Source: Neobacillus bataviensis (lineage in GTDB: Bacteria > Bacillota > Bacilli > Bacillales_B > DSM-18226). From it: DNA of 64,000 nucleotides. The stretch's first letter is position 1, and each line of letters begins with the position of its first letter. Below the pieces are notes generated by a model. That model did not search any database, was not told where the DNA came from, and saw only the letters and a program-made list of their open reading frames with translations. A program made the position numbers and the translations under genes. Below, in pieces: positions 8,962-17,692 of this stretch. The stretch spans positions 1 through 64,000 of the forward strand of contig NZ_JAHXYW010000005.1 of the NCBI RefSeq assembly GCF_019969725.1, given 5' to 3'.

Positions 8962-9257
8962 ATCAACTACTTCAAAATATGATGGGCATGGGCGGCATGA
9001 CGGATCAAGTCATCGCCACAGATTTTCTTATTTCCGCTAAAGCGGGTGTGAGAAATTATGCGGCAGCAATTACCGAATGTACAACACCTGAATTAAAGGC
9101 AGCCTTAAGAGAGCAAATGAATGCAGCAATAGTTTCGCACGAGAGAATTACCAACTACATGATTGCAAGAGGTTTCTATCATCCGCATGATTTAAGTGAA
9201 CAGCTTGGGGTAGACCTTACAGTGTCAGGCACCGCTTTGGACCTTGCCCAAAAATAG
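8958..9257 (+). CDS. CotF-family spore coat protein, second copy
   Basis: 99 residues from a GTG that overlaps the upstream stop. The N-terminus is methionine- and glycine-rich (MMGMGGM), followed by the CotF pattern FLISAKAGVRNYAAAITE, LREQMNAAIVSHE and RGFYHPHD. It lacks the longer C-terminal extension of the 8041-8400 paralogue. It is expected in the outer spore layers. No promoter of a sporulation sigma factor could be assigned with confidence in the 131-bp divergent gap. Confidence 0.83.
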   Translation: MNQLLQNMMGMGGMTDQVIATDFLISAKAGVRNYAAAITECTTPELKAALREQMNAAIVSHERITNYMIARGFYHPHDLSEQLGVDLTVSGTALDLAQK

Positions 9258-9285
9258 CAAAAAGGAGAACGATTTTCCGTTCTCC
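9257..9285. terminator. Terminator shared by the CotF-like gene and the acyl-CoA ligase gene
   Basis: GGAGAACG and CGTTCTCC pair over 8 bp with a 6-nt loop. On the minus strand it is followed by TTTTTGCTATTTTT, so it mainly ends the ligase transcript. Confidence 0.8.
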
Positions 9286-9287
9286 AT

Positions 9288-10778
9288 TTACCATTTGGTG
9301 CTCATTTCTCTTAATTTCTTTTTATCGATTTTTCCAACATGGGTTTTAGGGAGTTCCTGCAAAAAAATGAACCGCTTCGGAATTTTATAACGCCCTAATT
9401 TCGCCTCACAATAGGTTTTTAATTCTTCGTCCGCTGCCAGTTTTGAGTGCTTCAAAACAATAAAAGCAGCTACAATCTCTCCCCATTTTTCATCGGGCAA
9501 ACCAGTCACGGCCACTTCGTCAATTGCGGGATGCTCTGAAAGCCACTGCTCGATTTCGAGAGGGTATACATTCTCCCCGCCGGTGATGATCATATCTTTT
9601 TTTCTTCCAACGATGTAATAGAAGCCATGTTCGTCCTTGGTGGCTAAGTCACCCGTGTAAACCCATCCATCCTTTATAGCTTCCTGGGTGGCTTGAGTAT
9701 TATTCCAATAATGTGAAAAAGAATGTTTCCCCTTTAATAAAAGTTCCCCCACTTCATTTTGCCCAGCCTGCCCGCCATCCAGTTTTACAAGTCTAATAGA
9801 ATTAAATAGCATTGGTTTGCCAACTGATCCACGTTTTATCAGGGCATCTTCAGGTGTTATATAAAAGTTATTAGGTCCTGCTTCTGTGAGCCCGTAACCT
9901 TCCTTAAAAGCATATCCCTTTCTCTTGAATGCCTCGTAAATTTGTAATGGACATGGTGCTGCACCTGAAAGAAAGATTTTCATCGAAGGGAAGCTGCTGT
10001 TTTGAAATTCCTGTGATTGAATTAGCGAATGGTACATGGTTGGCACTAAGAGAACAATCGTGCAACGATATCGATTTAGTGATTCCACTGCTTTTTGTGC
10101 AGTAAACTGCTCGCCTATTACAACAGTCCCTCCGGCCATAAGAATCGGAATACTTAGTGCATTTAGGCCCCCGGTATGGAACATTGGTAAATAGTTTATC
10201 GTAACCTCGTTATCTGAAATTCCCCAGCTTAAAATGGTGTTGATGGCATTCCAGAGGATGGATTGATGACTTAAAACAACACCTTTTGGTTTACCTGTAG
10301 TCCCTCCGGTATAAATCATCGCAAGAGGGTCGGTTTCAACAATATCATTTTTTAAAGAATTTTCAGTTGAAATTCCCTCACATGCTAGTTCATCAATAAA
10401 AAATGAATCTATGCTAAAGGACATTAATTGCTTGTAAATCCCCTGGAATTGCCTATGATACCCTATTAGTTTGGGTGTACAATCTTCTAATATTTCCTTT
10501 ATTTCTTGAAAGGATAACCGCCAGTTTAACGGCACAAAAATGGCACCAATTTTCCCGCAGGCAAATAATAAATCAAAATAACTAATATGGTTTGGCGATA
10601 TTAAGGCAATCCGATCGCCCTTTTTAATGCCACGCTCCAGAAGCCAGTCTGCCGTACATTTCACACGATTATTCAATTCTTTAAAAGAGCATGCCTTGTC
10701 AGTCTTTTCATCTATTATTGCAGGCTTTTTGGGCGATAATCTCGCCCTATTTTCCAGCCAATCCAGTTCCCACCTCAC
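9288..10778 (-). CDS. AMP-forming acyl-CoA synthetase (fatty-acid CoA ligase type)
   Basis: 496 residues of the ANL superfamily. The AMP-binding loop is YTGGTTGKPKG (about 152-162), then GYGLTEAGP, the YTGDLA hinge aspartate, and the C-terminal GRKKDMIITGGENVYP segment with a catalytic lysine in HVGKIDKKKL. It activates a carboxylic acid to its CoA thioester; chain type cannot be read from sequence. The start is GTG with GAAGGAG 10 bases ahead. It has its own promoter carrying two TGTAACT boxes, the same as the ABC operon, so it probably acts on the imported compound or its product. Confidence 0.88.
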   Translation of the reverse strand: MRWELDWLENRARLSPKKPAIIDEKTDKACSFKELNNRVKCTADWLLERGIKKGDRIALISPNHISYFDLLFACGKIGAIFVPLNWRLSFQEIKEILEDCTPKLIGYHRQFQGIYKQLMSFSIDSFFIDELACEGISTENSLKNDIVETDPLAMIYTGGTTGKPKGVVLSHQSILWNAINTILSWGISDNEVTINYLPMFHTGGLNALSIPILMAGGTVVIGEQFTAQKAVESLNRYRCTIVLLVPTMYHSLIQSQEFQNSSFPSMKIFLSGAAPCPLQIYEAFKRKGYAFKEGYGLTEAGPNNFYITPEDALIKRGSVGKPMLFNSIRLVKLDGGQAGQNEVGELLLKGKHSFSHYWNNTQATQEAIKDGWVYTGDLATKDEHGFYYIVGRKKDMIITGGENVYPLEIEQWLSEHPAIDEVAVTGLPDEKWGEIVAAFIVLKHSKLAADEELKTYCEAKLGRYKIPKRFIFLQELPKTHVGKIDKKKLREMSTKW

Positions 10779-10811
10779 CGAATAATCGCTCCTTCACTAC
10801 TAGATGGAACA

Positions 10812-10844
10812 ATATTACCGATTACCAGTTACAGATGAGTTACA
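10812..10844 (-). promoter_or_regulatory. SARP-type direct repeats and -10 of the acyl-CoA ligase gene
   Basis: On the minus strand TGTAACT occurs at 10844-10838 and again at 10833-10827, exactly 11 bp apart. Nine bp later comes TAATAT (10817-10812), a -10 box with no good -35. The same arrangement stands before the ABC operon at 17693-17725. Heptamers one helical turn apart just ahead of a -10 box are how SARP activators are known to bind. The nearby 1082-residue regulator ends in such a domain, so it is the inferred activator. Confidence 0.72.
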
Positions 10845-10851
10845 GACATTA

Positions 10852-11739
10852 TTATGAATGAACGGCACTATCTAAAAATTGTGTGATTACCTTCAGCAAT
10901 TGTGGCAAGTTATCTATCAACGGGGAATGGCCACAATTTTTCAATTCAACAAACGTAGCCTTTCCACCAAGGTCTTCTAAGATTTCATCATTCATTTCCT
11001 TTGGGATGACTAAATCCCGGTCTCCGCGTAAAACAAGGACTGGAATATCAATTTTATCCACTTTCCCATTTCCTTCCACAAGACCATTAGAATGGCGGCT
11101 AATATTGAATGTGTTTAGGGCATGATACACTTCAGCAAAATTTCGCTGGGTCCTCATATCTTGGACATACTCGTCATAATGTTTTTCGTCGGGCTGATTA
11201 TGTGTGTAGATAACCGAATTCCAAATCAACTTTAAAAGGGGTGCATCATTGGTGTCATAAGCTGCTTGAATGGGAATGGTCCTTAAGATATCGTTCTTCA
11301 CCTCATCAAATGTCTTTAATCGGCGCACTTCTTCCGCTTCATTAGTTTTGCCGTCATATGGATACCCTCGAGTTGATACGGATTCTAATAAAATTAACTT
11401 GTTACTAATCCCTGGGTAATCGGCAGCAAACTGCATTGCAACCCCGCCACCAGTAGACCAGCCAATCAGTGCAAAATCCTTTAAGCCTAATTCATCGACA
11501 AAAAGCTTCACATCATCAGCGAAATCTTTGATGGACATAATCCGATTATGATAGCTTGAGTTTCCAAACCCTCTTAAATCCACAGCATAAACCTTATACT
11601 TTTCATCGATATTATCAATTACAAGATCCCAATGCTTAGAGGAGGTCATATTCCCGTGAATTAATAAAACCTTCACCTCACCGCCCTCTCTCTCCCGATA
11701 TGCCAATGTTTCCCCATTTGGTAATAATACTTCCTTCAT
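10852..11739 (-). CDS. Alpha/beta-fold hydrolase
   Basis: From the ATG at 11739 the protein has 295 residues. It has an oxyanion segment LIHGNMTSSKHW, nucleophile elbow GWSTGG, acid LRGDRD and catalytic histidine CGHSP. All catalytic residues are present. The start is uncertain: TTG 11754 and GTG 11745 are also in frame, and the only good ribosome site (GGGGGAAGGG) lies inside the end of the upstream KAS III-like gene. The two are therefore tightly coupled. It may hydrolyse an ester, thioester or C-C bond of the intermediate made by its neighbours; the substrate is unknown. Confidence 0.83.
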   Translation of the reverse strand: MKEVLLPNGETLAYREREGGEVKVLLIHGNMTSSKHWDLVIDNIDEKYKVYAVDLRGFGNSSYHNRIMSIKDFADDVKLFVDELGLKDFALIGWSTGGGVAMQFAADYPGISNKLILLESVSTRGYPYDGKTNEAEEVRRLKTFDEVKNDILRTIPIQAAYDTNDAPLLKLIWNSVIYTHNQPDEKHYDEYVQDMRTQRNFAEVYHALNTFNISRHSNGLVEGNGKVDKIDIPVLVLRGDRDLVIPKEMNDEILEDLGGKATFVELKNCGHSPLIDNLPQLLKVITQFLDSAVHS

Positions 11740-11746
11740 AGTCACA

Positions 11747-12769
11747 TTAACCAATTGATTCACCCTTCCCCCATTTAATAGTCGTTGCACCCCACGCGTA
11801 ACCGATTCCGGCACTGACAAACACGACGATATCGCCGTCCTTCACTTTACCTTCCCTTAAGGCAAGTTCCAGAGATAAAATCTGGTCAATTTGCCCGATA
11901 TGGCCGTATTCTTCCAGATAAATGGACTGCTCTTTGGACAAACCTAATTCTCTTAAAACATATTCATGGGCAGACCTTTTCATGTGAAGCATGGCTAAAT
12001 AAGAAATATCCTCTACTCCAAATCCGCTTTTTTTAACCGATTCACGTATGACCTCTAAAAAATTACTCATCGATTTTTCCGCTATACGCTGTTTCATTTC
12101 TTCCGGATTAAGGACATCCAGTTTGTTTAAACGGGAGGCGAGCGCCTCAGCCGTTATTGGATTTTTCGTTCCGCCGGCAACTACCACAACATCCTCTGAA
12201 AATGAACCGTCCGTAATCATCTGAGTCTCCAGCAATACATTTTCATTGTGTCCCTTTTTTAAAAGAATCGCTCCTCCGCCAGCTCCAAGATTATTCATAA
12301 ATCTCGTTCTCGGATTCTCGTAATCTATAAAATCAACATTCCGGTAACCCCCTGCAAGGAGAACGGTTCGAATGTCCGGATCCGCAGTCATCATATTTTT
12401 TGCTACCTTTAACGCGATAACAGTCGTTGAGCACCTTAAGGCCACATCGAAGGCCCAAGCGTTAAGGGCACCGACCTCCTGCTGCAATTTAATCCCCGCC
12501 GTCCAAAGCGGATACTCCTTATGCTCCTCGCCTATATATATAACGAGGTCAATCTCCATTGGATCGATTCTCGCTTTAACAATTGCCTTCCTTGCCGCGA
12601 TAATCCCCATTTCACAAGTATGATCTTCAGGGCCTGGAACATGTTTTTTCCTGATTCCCATTTTTTCTTCGACAATGTCTAAAGGGATACCTGCTGACTC
12701 TGCTATTTCCCTTCCTGTCATCGTTTCCTCTGGCAAATAAATACCAGTACTAAGAATACCAATCTGCAA
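11747..12769 (-). CDS. Beta-ketoacyl-ACP synthase III (FabH)-like enzyme
   Basis: 340 residues with the thiolase fold of FabH. The nucleophile is C113 in ALRCSTT, and H262 (LAMLHMKR) stands where FabH has its catalytic histidine. The third residue, asparagine in FabH (YGN), is H290 here (EYGHIGQ). The LGAGGGAILL loop is kept. It likely condenses or transfers an acyl group but is unlikely to be the housekeeping FabH, given the altered triad and its place inside an ABC-transporter operon. The start is TTG with GGTGGTGA 5 bases ahead. Confidence 0.85.
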   Translation of the reverse strand: MQIGILSTGIYLPEETMTGREIAESAGIPLDIVEEKMGIRKKHVPGPEDHTCEMGIIAARKAIVKARIDPMEIDLVIYIGEEHKEYPLWTAGIKLQQEVGALNAWAFDVALRCSTTVIALKVAKNMMTADPDIRTVLLAGGYRNVDFIDYENPRTRFMNNLGAGGGAILLKKGHNENVLLETQMITDGSFSEDVVVVAGGTKNPITAEALASRLNKLDVLNPEEMKQRIAEKSMSNFLEVIRESVKKSGFGVEDISYLAMLHMKRSAHEYVLRELGLSKEQSIYLEEYGHIGQIDQILSLELALREGKVKDGDIVVFVSAGIGYAWGATTIKWGKGESIG

Positions 12770-12782
12770 CTAGATCACCACC

Positions 12783-12962
12783 CTATGAATCTTCCGCCAT
12801 GCTTTTCATAAACGTCATCGCTTCTTCAATCGATTCAAACAATGTCTCTCGTTCCTCTTGAACATGCGTGACCTTTATTCTCCACTGTTTTTTGCCGGTC
12901 TCCTTCTCGACGGCTGCCAATTGAAAACGAACGACAAAGGAAGCAATTTGTTTCGTATCCAT
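12783..12962 (-). CDS. 59-residue protein of the ABC/KAS III operon
   Basis: A short reading frame starts at the ATG at 12962, with a strong GAAGGAGGA 5 bases ahead, and ends in TAG at 12783. The product begins MDTKQIASFVVRF, is soluble and charged, and ends in an amphipathic helix rich in E, A and M. It fits neatly between the permease gene (ends 12975) and the KAS III-like gene (starts 12769). I recognise no family. Its strong ribosome site and tight fit argue that it is real; it might be a small subunit or partner of the KAS III-like enzyme. Confidence 0.72.
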   Translation of the reverse strand: MDTKQIASFVVRFQLAAVEKETGKKQWRIKVTHVQEERETLFESIEEAMTFMKSMAEDS

Positions 12963-12974
12963 TGATTCCTCCTT

Positions 12975-13985
12975 CTATCCCGCTGCTTTTTGAGTGGCTT
13001 TTTTTACGGGATGCTCTCTTTTTCGTTTCCATGTTATGGAACTTAGTGTACCGACAATTCCTTTCGGAAAAAACATGACCACCAGGATATATAAAATGCC
13101 GAAGAAAATGATCCAACGCTCAAAAATCACATGCGTTTTGGCAAGCTCCGTTAACCAATCATGAGCAAATTCAATTAACCCGGCGCCGATAATGGCACCT
13201 ATTAAGGTTCCGACACCGCCAATAATCGTCATCAATAAGGCATCTAAGGTGATATCCATCGAAAACACACTTGTATTAACAAATCGAAGGGATATGGAAT
13301 ATAAAATACCTGCTATCCCGGCTAAAACTCCTGAAACAACACTCGCGGCAATTTTATAATGCAAAACCTGGTATCCTAAGGATTCCGTTCTTTGTTCATT
13401 TTCCCTAATGGCCTGAAGTACCCGCCCTAACGGAGAATTAGTAAACCGTTTCAAAATCAAGTAGACAGCGGCCATCACAACCAAACAAAGAATATAAAAA
13501 TTGGTTCGATCAATAAACATCTCCGGTACCCGGAAGGTAAAGCCGTCATTACCAAACGTTAAGGAGCGCCATTTTTCCGCTAAAACTAGGAATAACCCTG
13601 ATAAGGATAAAGTTAGCATCGCGTAAAAATGACTCTTTAACCGCAATGTCAACAAGCCGACAATAAAACTTACAACGGCAGTCAGTGCAATGGTTGTAAG
13701 CACAGCCCAAAGAAAATTTAACATCGTCGGTTCCAGCCGTTTCATAAATAACCCCATCGAATAGGCACCAATTCCAAAGAACATCGCATGCCCAAAAGAG
13801 ACAATCCCTGTAAAACCTAGTAAAAGGTCATAACTCATGGCAAAAACGGAAAAAACAAAAATTTGCGTTAACAAAATCAAGAGATTTCTAGATTCATAAA
13901 CAAATGGCAAAAGGAGCAGAAAAGCGGCGATGACTAAAAATACCGCCGTCATTCTATTACCCTGAATAAACCGCATACGCTTCAC
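12975..13985 (-). CDS. Branched-chain amino acid-type ABC permease (LivM family)
   Basis: 336 residues with about ten hydrophobic helices and the LivM pattern SYDLLLGFTGIVSFGHAMFFGIGAY, then the cytoplasmic loop G-R-x-L-x-A-I-R-E-N-E that docks to the ATPase. The basic C-terminal tail is KRKREHPVKK. It pairs with the LivH-type permease; the GTG start overlaps that stop by four bases (GTGA). Liv-type systems carry branched-chain amino acids but also amides, urea and aromatic acids, and the enzymes in this operon suggest a non-amino-acid ligand. Confidence 0.9.
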   Translation of the reverse strand: MKRMRFIQGNRMTAVFLVIAAFLLLLPFVYESRNLLILLTQIFVFSVFAMSYDLLLGFTGIVSFGHAMFFGIGAYSMGLFMKRLEPTMLNFLWAVLTTIALTAVVSFIVGLLTLRLKSHFYAMLTLSLSGLFLVLAEKWRSLTFGNDGFTFRVPEMFIDRTNFYILCLVVMAAVYLILKRFTNSPLGRVLQAIRENEQRTESLGYQVLHYKIAASVVSGVLAGIAGILYSISLRFVNTSVFSMDITLDALLMTIIGGVGTLIGAIIGAGLIEFAHDWLTELAKTHVIFERWIIFFGILYILVVMFFPKGIVGTLSSITWKRKREHPVKKATQKAAG

Positions 13986-14842
13986 CCTTTCGCCCCAAAT
14001 AGCCCCTGCGGCCGAATGATTAACACAACAGCCATTAAGAGCATATTCACAGCCAATGATAAATCTGGGACATAATAAGCCATAAAGGAACCGGAGAGCC
14101 CGACTAGAATTGCGGCCAGTACAGAACCCTTAAAATTGCCCATCCCACCAATGACCACCACAATGAAAGCTAAAATGGCAAATTCCATTCCCATCCCAGC
14201 ATGAATGACTCCCGAATAAGGACCCAGCAGAACGCCGCCAAGGGCAGCCATACCTGCCCCAATCATAAAAACAAACATAAATACTTTTTGGATGTTGATC
14301 CCAAGAGCTTGAACCATTTCTTTATTCATAACCCCCGCTCTGACGACCAGACCAATTTTTGTTTTTATCAATAAGTATTGAACACCGGCAAAAATCAGCA
14401 AACCTACTAAAATAATAAAAACACGGTACTTAATAATAATGACTCCGCCAAGCTCCCAGCTGCCTCTTAAATAATCGGGTGGTGAGGCAGTCAGTTGATT
14501 AGGTCCCCAAATAACCTTCAACATTTCGGACAAAACAAGCATCAGACCAAGAGTGATTAATATCTGCTGGACATGATTTCCGTAAACCGGCTTAATAATC
14601 CATTTTTCTGTGATTATGCCTATCAGGAACCCTGTTACAATCGCTCCAAGTATGCCAATTAAAAAGCTGCCTGTTTTTGAATATATCCAGAGGCCGCTGT
14701 AAGCTCCCCAGGCAAATAACCCGCCATGCGCAAAATTTAGGACATCCATCAAGCCAAAAATAAGAGTAAGACCGGCAGCGAGTAAAAAGATCAGCATGCC
14801 GGTTGCCAGTCCGTTTAATGTTAAATTCATGAACAAATCCAC
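13982..14842 (-). CDS. Branched-chain amino acid-type ABC permease (LivH family)
   Basis: 286 residues, about eight membrane helices. The LivH signature LIFGLMDVLNFAHGGLFAWGAY is near the N-terminus and a docking loop with VVRAGVMNKEMVQALGIN lies near the middle. The start is GTG with AAAGGAGG ahead. It follows the LivF-type ATPase gene by 18 bp in one long operon and forms the membrane channel with the LivM-type subunit. Confidence 0.9.
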   Translation of the reverse strand: MDLFMNLTLNGLATGMLIFLLAAGLTLIFGLMDVLNFAHGGLFAWGAYSGLWIYSKTGSFLIGILGAIVTGFLIGIITEKWIIKPVYGNHVQQILITLGLMLVLSEMLKVIWGPNQLTASPPDYLRGSWELGGVIIIKYRVFIILVGLLIFAGVQYLLIKTKIGLVVRAGVMNKEMVQALGINIQKVFMFVFMIGAGMAALGGVLLGPYSGVIHAGMGMEFAILAFIVVVIGGMGNFKGSVLAAILVGLSGSFMAYYVPDLSLAVNMLLMAVVLIIRPQGLFGAKG

Positions 14843-14860
14843 AAACTCTTTCCTCCTTTC

Positions 14861-15568
14861 TTAAGCAATCCCTAGATATTTCCTTTTCATGTTTTCATCT
14901 TCTTTTAATTGCTTCATTGTTCCCTGGCTGACAGTTCGGCCGTCATCAATAATGTAAAAACAATCACCAATTGTGCTCGCCATCATGAAGTTTTGTTCGA
15001 CTAAAACGATTGTCGTTTGATTTTTCATTTGTAAAATAGATTCCATTACTTTTTCCACCATAATAGGAGCCAATCCCTTGCTCGGCTCATCAATTAATAA
15101 TAGCTCGTTGTCATTCACATAAGCTCTGGCAATCGAAAGCATTTGTTTTTGCCCTCCACTTAAAAGACCGCCGGGTTTTTTCCAAAACTTTTTTAAATCA
15201 GGAAACAAATCCAAGATCCAATTCATTCGCTCAGCCGTTTCCTCATTATCCTTTTGAATAGCCACCCTTATGTTTTCTTCTACCGTTAATCCGGCAAATA
15301 TTCCTTGATCTTCAGGAACATAGCCGATACCCTTTTGAGCGATAGTGTAGGTTGGAAGTGATTGAATCTCCTCTCCCTTAAAAAGAACACTGCCTTTGGA
15401 AGAAGGATTCAATCCCATAATTGTCCGTAAAGTCGTCGTTTTTCCTGCCCCATTTCTTCCAAGAAGAACGGTAACTGCTCCTTTTTTCACCTCTAAAGAA
15501 ACACCTTGAAGAATGTGATATTGCCCAATATAGGTTTCGACTTCGTTAAGCTTTAACAGTTGGCTCAT
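14861..15568 (-). CDS. ABC transporter ATPase, LivF type
   Basis: 235 residues from the ATG at 15568 (AGGAGGG 7 bases ahead). Walker A is GRNGAGKTT, the signature is LLSGGQKQML, Walker B is LLLIDEPSKGL and the switch histidine is replaced in the usual LivF way (LVEQN). The start overlaps the end of the LivG-type gene by 23 bases. It pairs with the LivG-type ATPase to power import. Confidence 0.9.
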   Translation of the reverse strand: MSQLLKLNEVETYIGQYHILQGVSLEVKKGAVTVLLGRNGAGKTTTLRTIMGLNPSSKGSVLFKGEEIQSLPTYTIAQKGIGYVPEDQGIFAGLTVEENIRVAIQKDNEETAERMNWILDLFPDLKKFWKKPGGLLSGGQKQMLSIARAYVNDNELLLIDEPSKGLAPIMVEKVMESILQMKNQTTIVLVEQNFMMASTIGDCFYIIDDGRTVSQGTMKQLKEDENMKRKYLGIA

Positions 15569-16319
15569 CAAAATGCCCTCCTAAATAAGCAGACTGAACT
15601 GTTTCGTTTTTCATAATTTCTTCAGGAGTGCCATCCGCCAATAGTCTTCCGTTAAATAACACCATGACTGAATCGGATAAATCTAAAATCATATCCATTT
15701 TGTGCTCGATAAGAATAATCGTCCTGTTTCCTTCGTTCTTTATTCTTTTTATGACCTCTAAAATTGCAGGCACTTCCTCTAAAGACATTCCCGCTGTCGG
15801 CTCATCCAATAAGAGAACCTCAGATTCTAACGCGAGCAGCATGGCAATCTCAAGCTTGCGTTTTTCGCCATGCGCAAGATTGGCAGCTAATGAATCTTTC
15901 TTTTCTTCTAACAGCACCAGCCGGAGCCACTCTAATGTCTTTTCTTCAAAGGCACGATATTTTTTATAATGAAACAGCATTTGATAGCGGACTCCAGCTT
16001 GTGATTGGACGGCTAACCGGACATTTTCCATCACGGTTAAATTAGGAAAAACATTCGTGATTTGAAAGGAGCGTCCAATGCCTTCCCGTGTTCGCTTTGT
16101 AGATGAGAGCTTCGTGATATCCTTGCCGCGGAAATAGATTTTTCCATTTGTGGGAGTCAATTGCCCGCTTAATAGATTGAAAAAAGTTGTTTTCCCGGCC
16201 CCATTAGGTCCGATAATCGACTTAAAATGTTTTTCAGGAACAGTTATGCTGACAGAATCCACGGCAGTATGTCCGCCAAAGGAAATGGATAAATCATTGG
16301 TTTCAATCAATGTTGCCAC
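15546..16319 (-). CDS. ABC transporter ATPase, LivG type
   Basis: 257 residues from GTG 16319, which has AAGGTGGTGA 5 bases ahead; an upstream in-frame GTG (16331) is itself inside that ribosome site. Walker A is GPNGAGKTT, the signature is LAHGEKRKLEIAM (the Liv variant of LSGGQ), Walker B is LLLDEPTAGM and the switch is IEHKMD. It has the LivG-specific insert YKKYRAFEEKTLEWL. It is the second ATPase of the importer. Confidence 0.9.
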   Translation of the reverse strand: MATLIETNDLSISFGGHTAVDSVSITVPEKHFKSIIGPNGAGKTTFFNLLSGQLTPTNGKIYFRGKDITKLSSTKRTREGIGRSFQITNVFPNLTVMENVRLAVQSQAGVRYQMLFHYKKYRAFEEKTLEWLRLVLLEEKKDSLAANLAHGEKRKLEIAMLLALESEVLLLDEPTAGMSLEEVPAILEVIKRIKNEGNRTIILIEHKMDMILDLSDSVMVLFNGRLLADGTPEEIMKNETVQSAYLGGHFDEPTVKA

Positions 16320-16351
16320 TAGAATCACCACCTTGTGATAGAAATAAGGAA

Positions 16352-16383
16352 GAGGGTGACCAAGTAAGTCTGGTCCAGCCCTC
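16352..16383 (-). other. Stem-loop between substrate-binding protein and ATPase genes
   Basis: The minus-strand RNA pairs GAGGG with CCCTC and, inside, GACCA with TGGTC, without a T-tract. Such hairpins after a binding-protein gene often protect the upstream mRNA, so that the binding protein is made in excess over the other subunits. That role is inferred. Confidence 0.5.
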
Positions 16384-16410
16384 CGTAATGTTTCCTATTG
16401 CATTCTGCTT

Positions 16411-17646
16411 TTATTTATTTCGAATTGGAGGTGCTGTCTCTTCTGGGGTTAGTTCTCTTACTAATACTGGTACAGGGTATGAAACGCCATCCTTCTTTTC
16501 CAGCTTAATCGCATACAGCGTTTGTAAGGCCTGATGATCTTCCTTACGGTAAGTCATTTTTCCTTTTGGCGTTTCAAAACTCATGCCTTCCATGGTTTCA
16601 ATAAGCTTATCAGCATCTGTGTCACCTTTTGTTTTCTTTACCGCTTCAACAATAGAAATGGCTGCACTCATACCGCCTGGTGTAAACAAATCCGGAACCT
16701 CGCCATTAAATCTCTTCTTATGTTCCGCCACTAGCCAGTCATTGATTTTATTTTTCGGAAGGTCATGATAATAAACGGTGAAGCCTTCCATTCCGATTAG
16801 CGGTTCCATTGTCGATAATGCCGCAATATCTGGTGCCCCTGTTGAAATCTTAATTCCTTTTTCCTGAACCTTCATATCGGCAATTTGCTTCCAAGGTGAA
16901 TTAGCGCCTGCCCAAACGACAAATAAATAATCAGGTTTTGCATTAATGATTTTTTGAATATTTGAAGTAAAATCTGTGGCAGCAGGATCGGCGTATTCTT
17001 CCTTTACAATCTCTGCCCCTAGCTTTTTAGCCGCTTCCTTAAAGGCAGCGACCCCATCACGGCCAAAAGCATAATCAGGAGCCAGTGTCGCAATTTTCAC
17101 GCCCTTTTTAGCGATTGCCGCCGCTCCCGCTACTGCATCCTGAGAAGAGTTACGGGCAGAGTGGAAAATATACTTATTAAACTCTGAACCTGTAATACTA
17201 TCAGCTGCTGCTGGCTCTACTACCATAACTTTTTGATATTCTTCCGCAAGCGGCAGGACAGCCAATGTATCAGCCGAGCTGGATGATCCAACTAGAAAAT
17301 CTACTTTATCTTCTTCTAAAAGCTTGGTTGCTTTTTGGACGGCAACCTCTGGCTTTGTCTCAGTGTCTTCGACGATAAACTCAATTTTCCGGCCATCCAC
17401 TTCCCTTTTTCCGTCGGTTGCATAATCAAGGCCAAGTTCAAAGCCTCTCAACGTTTGCTTGCCATAAGCTTCTAAGGCACCCGTTTTGGAAGCAAGAACA
17501 CCGATTTTAATGGGGGCCTGATCCTCCTTCTTGCCGCCCGAATCCTTTGATTCTGTTGACGATTTGTCTGCGCTGCATGCAGTGGCAAAAATTATCATAA
17601 ACATAAGTACACCTAATAATGCCCATTTTCCACGCTTAGCCTTCAC
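16411..17646 (-). CDS. Liv-type substrate-binding lipoprotein
   Basis: 411 residues. The N-terminus is a lipoprotein signal: KAKRGKW, a hydrophobic stretch and lipobox FATAC (cysteine about 24), followed by a polar linker rich in S, K and D. The mature part is a type-I periplasmic binding protein of the LivJ/AmiC class (IKIGVLASKTGALEAYGKQTL). It would be anchored outside the membrane and deliver ligand to the LivH/LivM permease. The GTG start has GGGGG 7 bases ahead. It is the first gene of the ABC/KAS III operon, behind a promoter with two TGTAACT boxes. The ligand is unknown. Confidence 0.9.
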   Translation of the reverse strand: MKAKRGKWALLGVLMFMIIFATACSADKSSTESKDSGGKKEDQAPIKIGVLASKTGALEAYGKQTLRGFELGLDYATDGKREVDGRKIEFIVEDTETKPEVAVQKATKLLEEDKVDFLVGSSSSADTLAVLPLAEEYQKVMVVEPAAADSITGSEFNKYIFHSARNSSQDAVAGAAAIAKKGVKIATLAPDYAFGRDGVAAFKEAAKKLGAEIVKEEYADPAATDFTSNIQKIINAKPDYLFVVWAGANSPWKQIADMKVQEKGIKISTGAPDIAALSTMEPLIGMEGFTVYYHDLPKNKINDWLVAEHKKRFNGEVPDLFTPGGMSAAISIVEAVKKTKGDTDADKLIETMEGMSFETPKGKMTYRKEDHQALQTLYAIKLEKKDGVSYPVPVLVRELTPEETAPPIRNK

Positions 17647-17692
17647 GTCTTTTCCCCCTAAAAATGTTTTTTTGGTATTGCCTCCTGAATGA

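Noticed and set aside
11740..11820. N-terminal extension of the alpha/beta hydrolase into the KAS III-like gene
   Set aside because: The extra residues are the antiparallel-frame reading of the conserved KAS III C-terminus and align with no hydrolase start.
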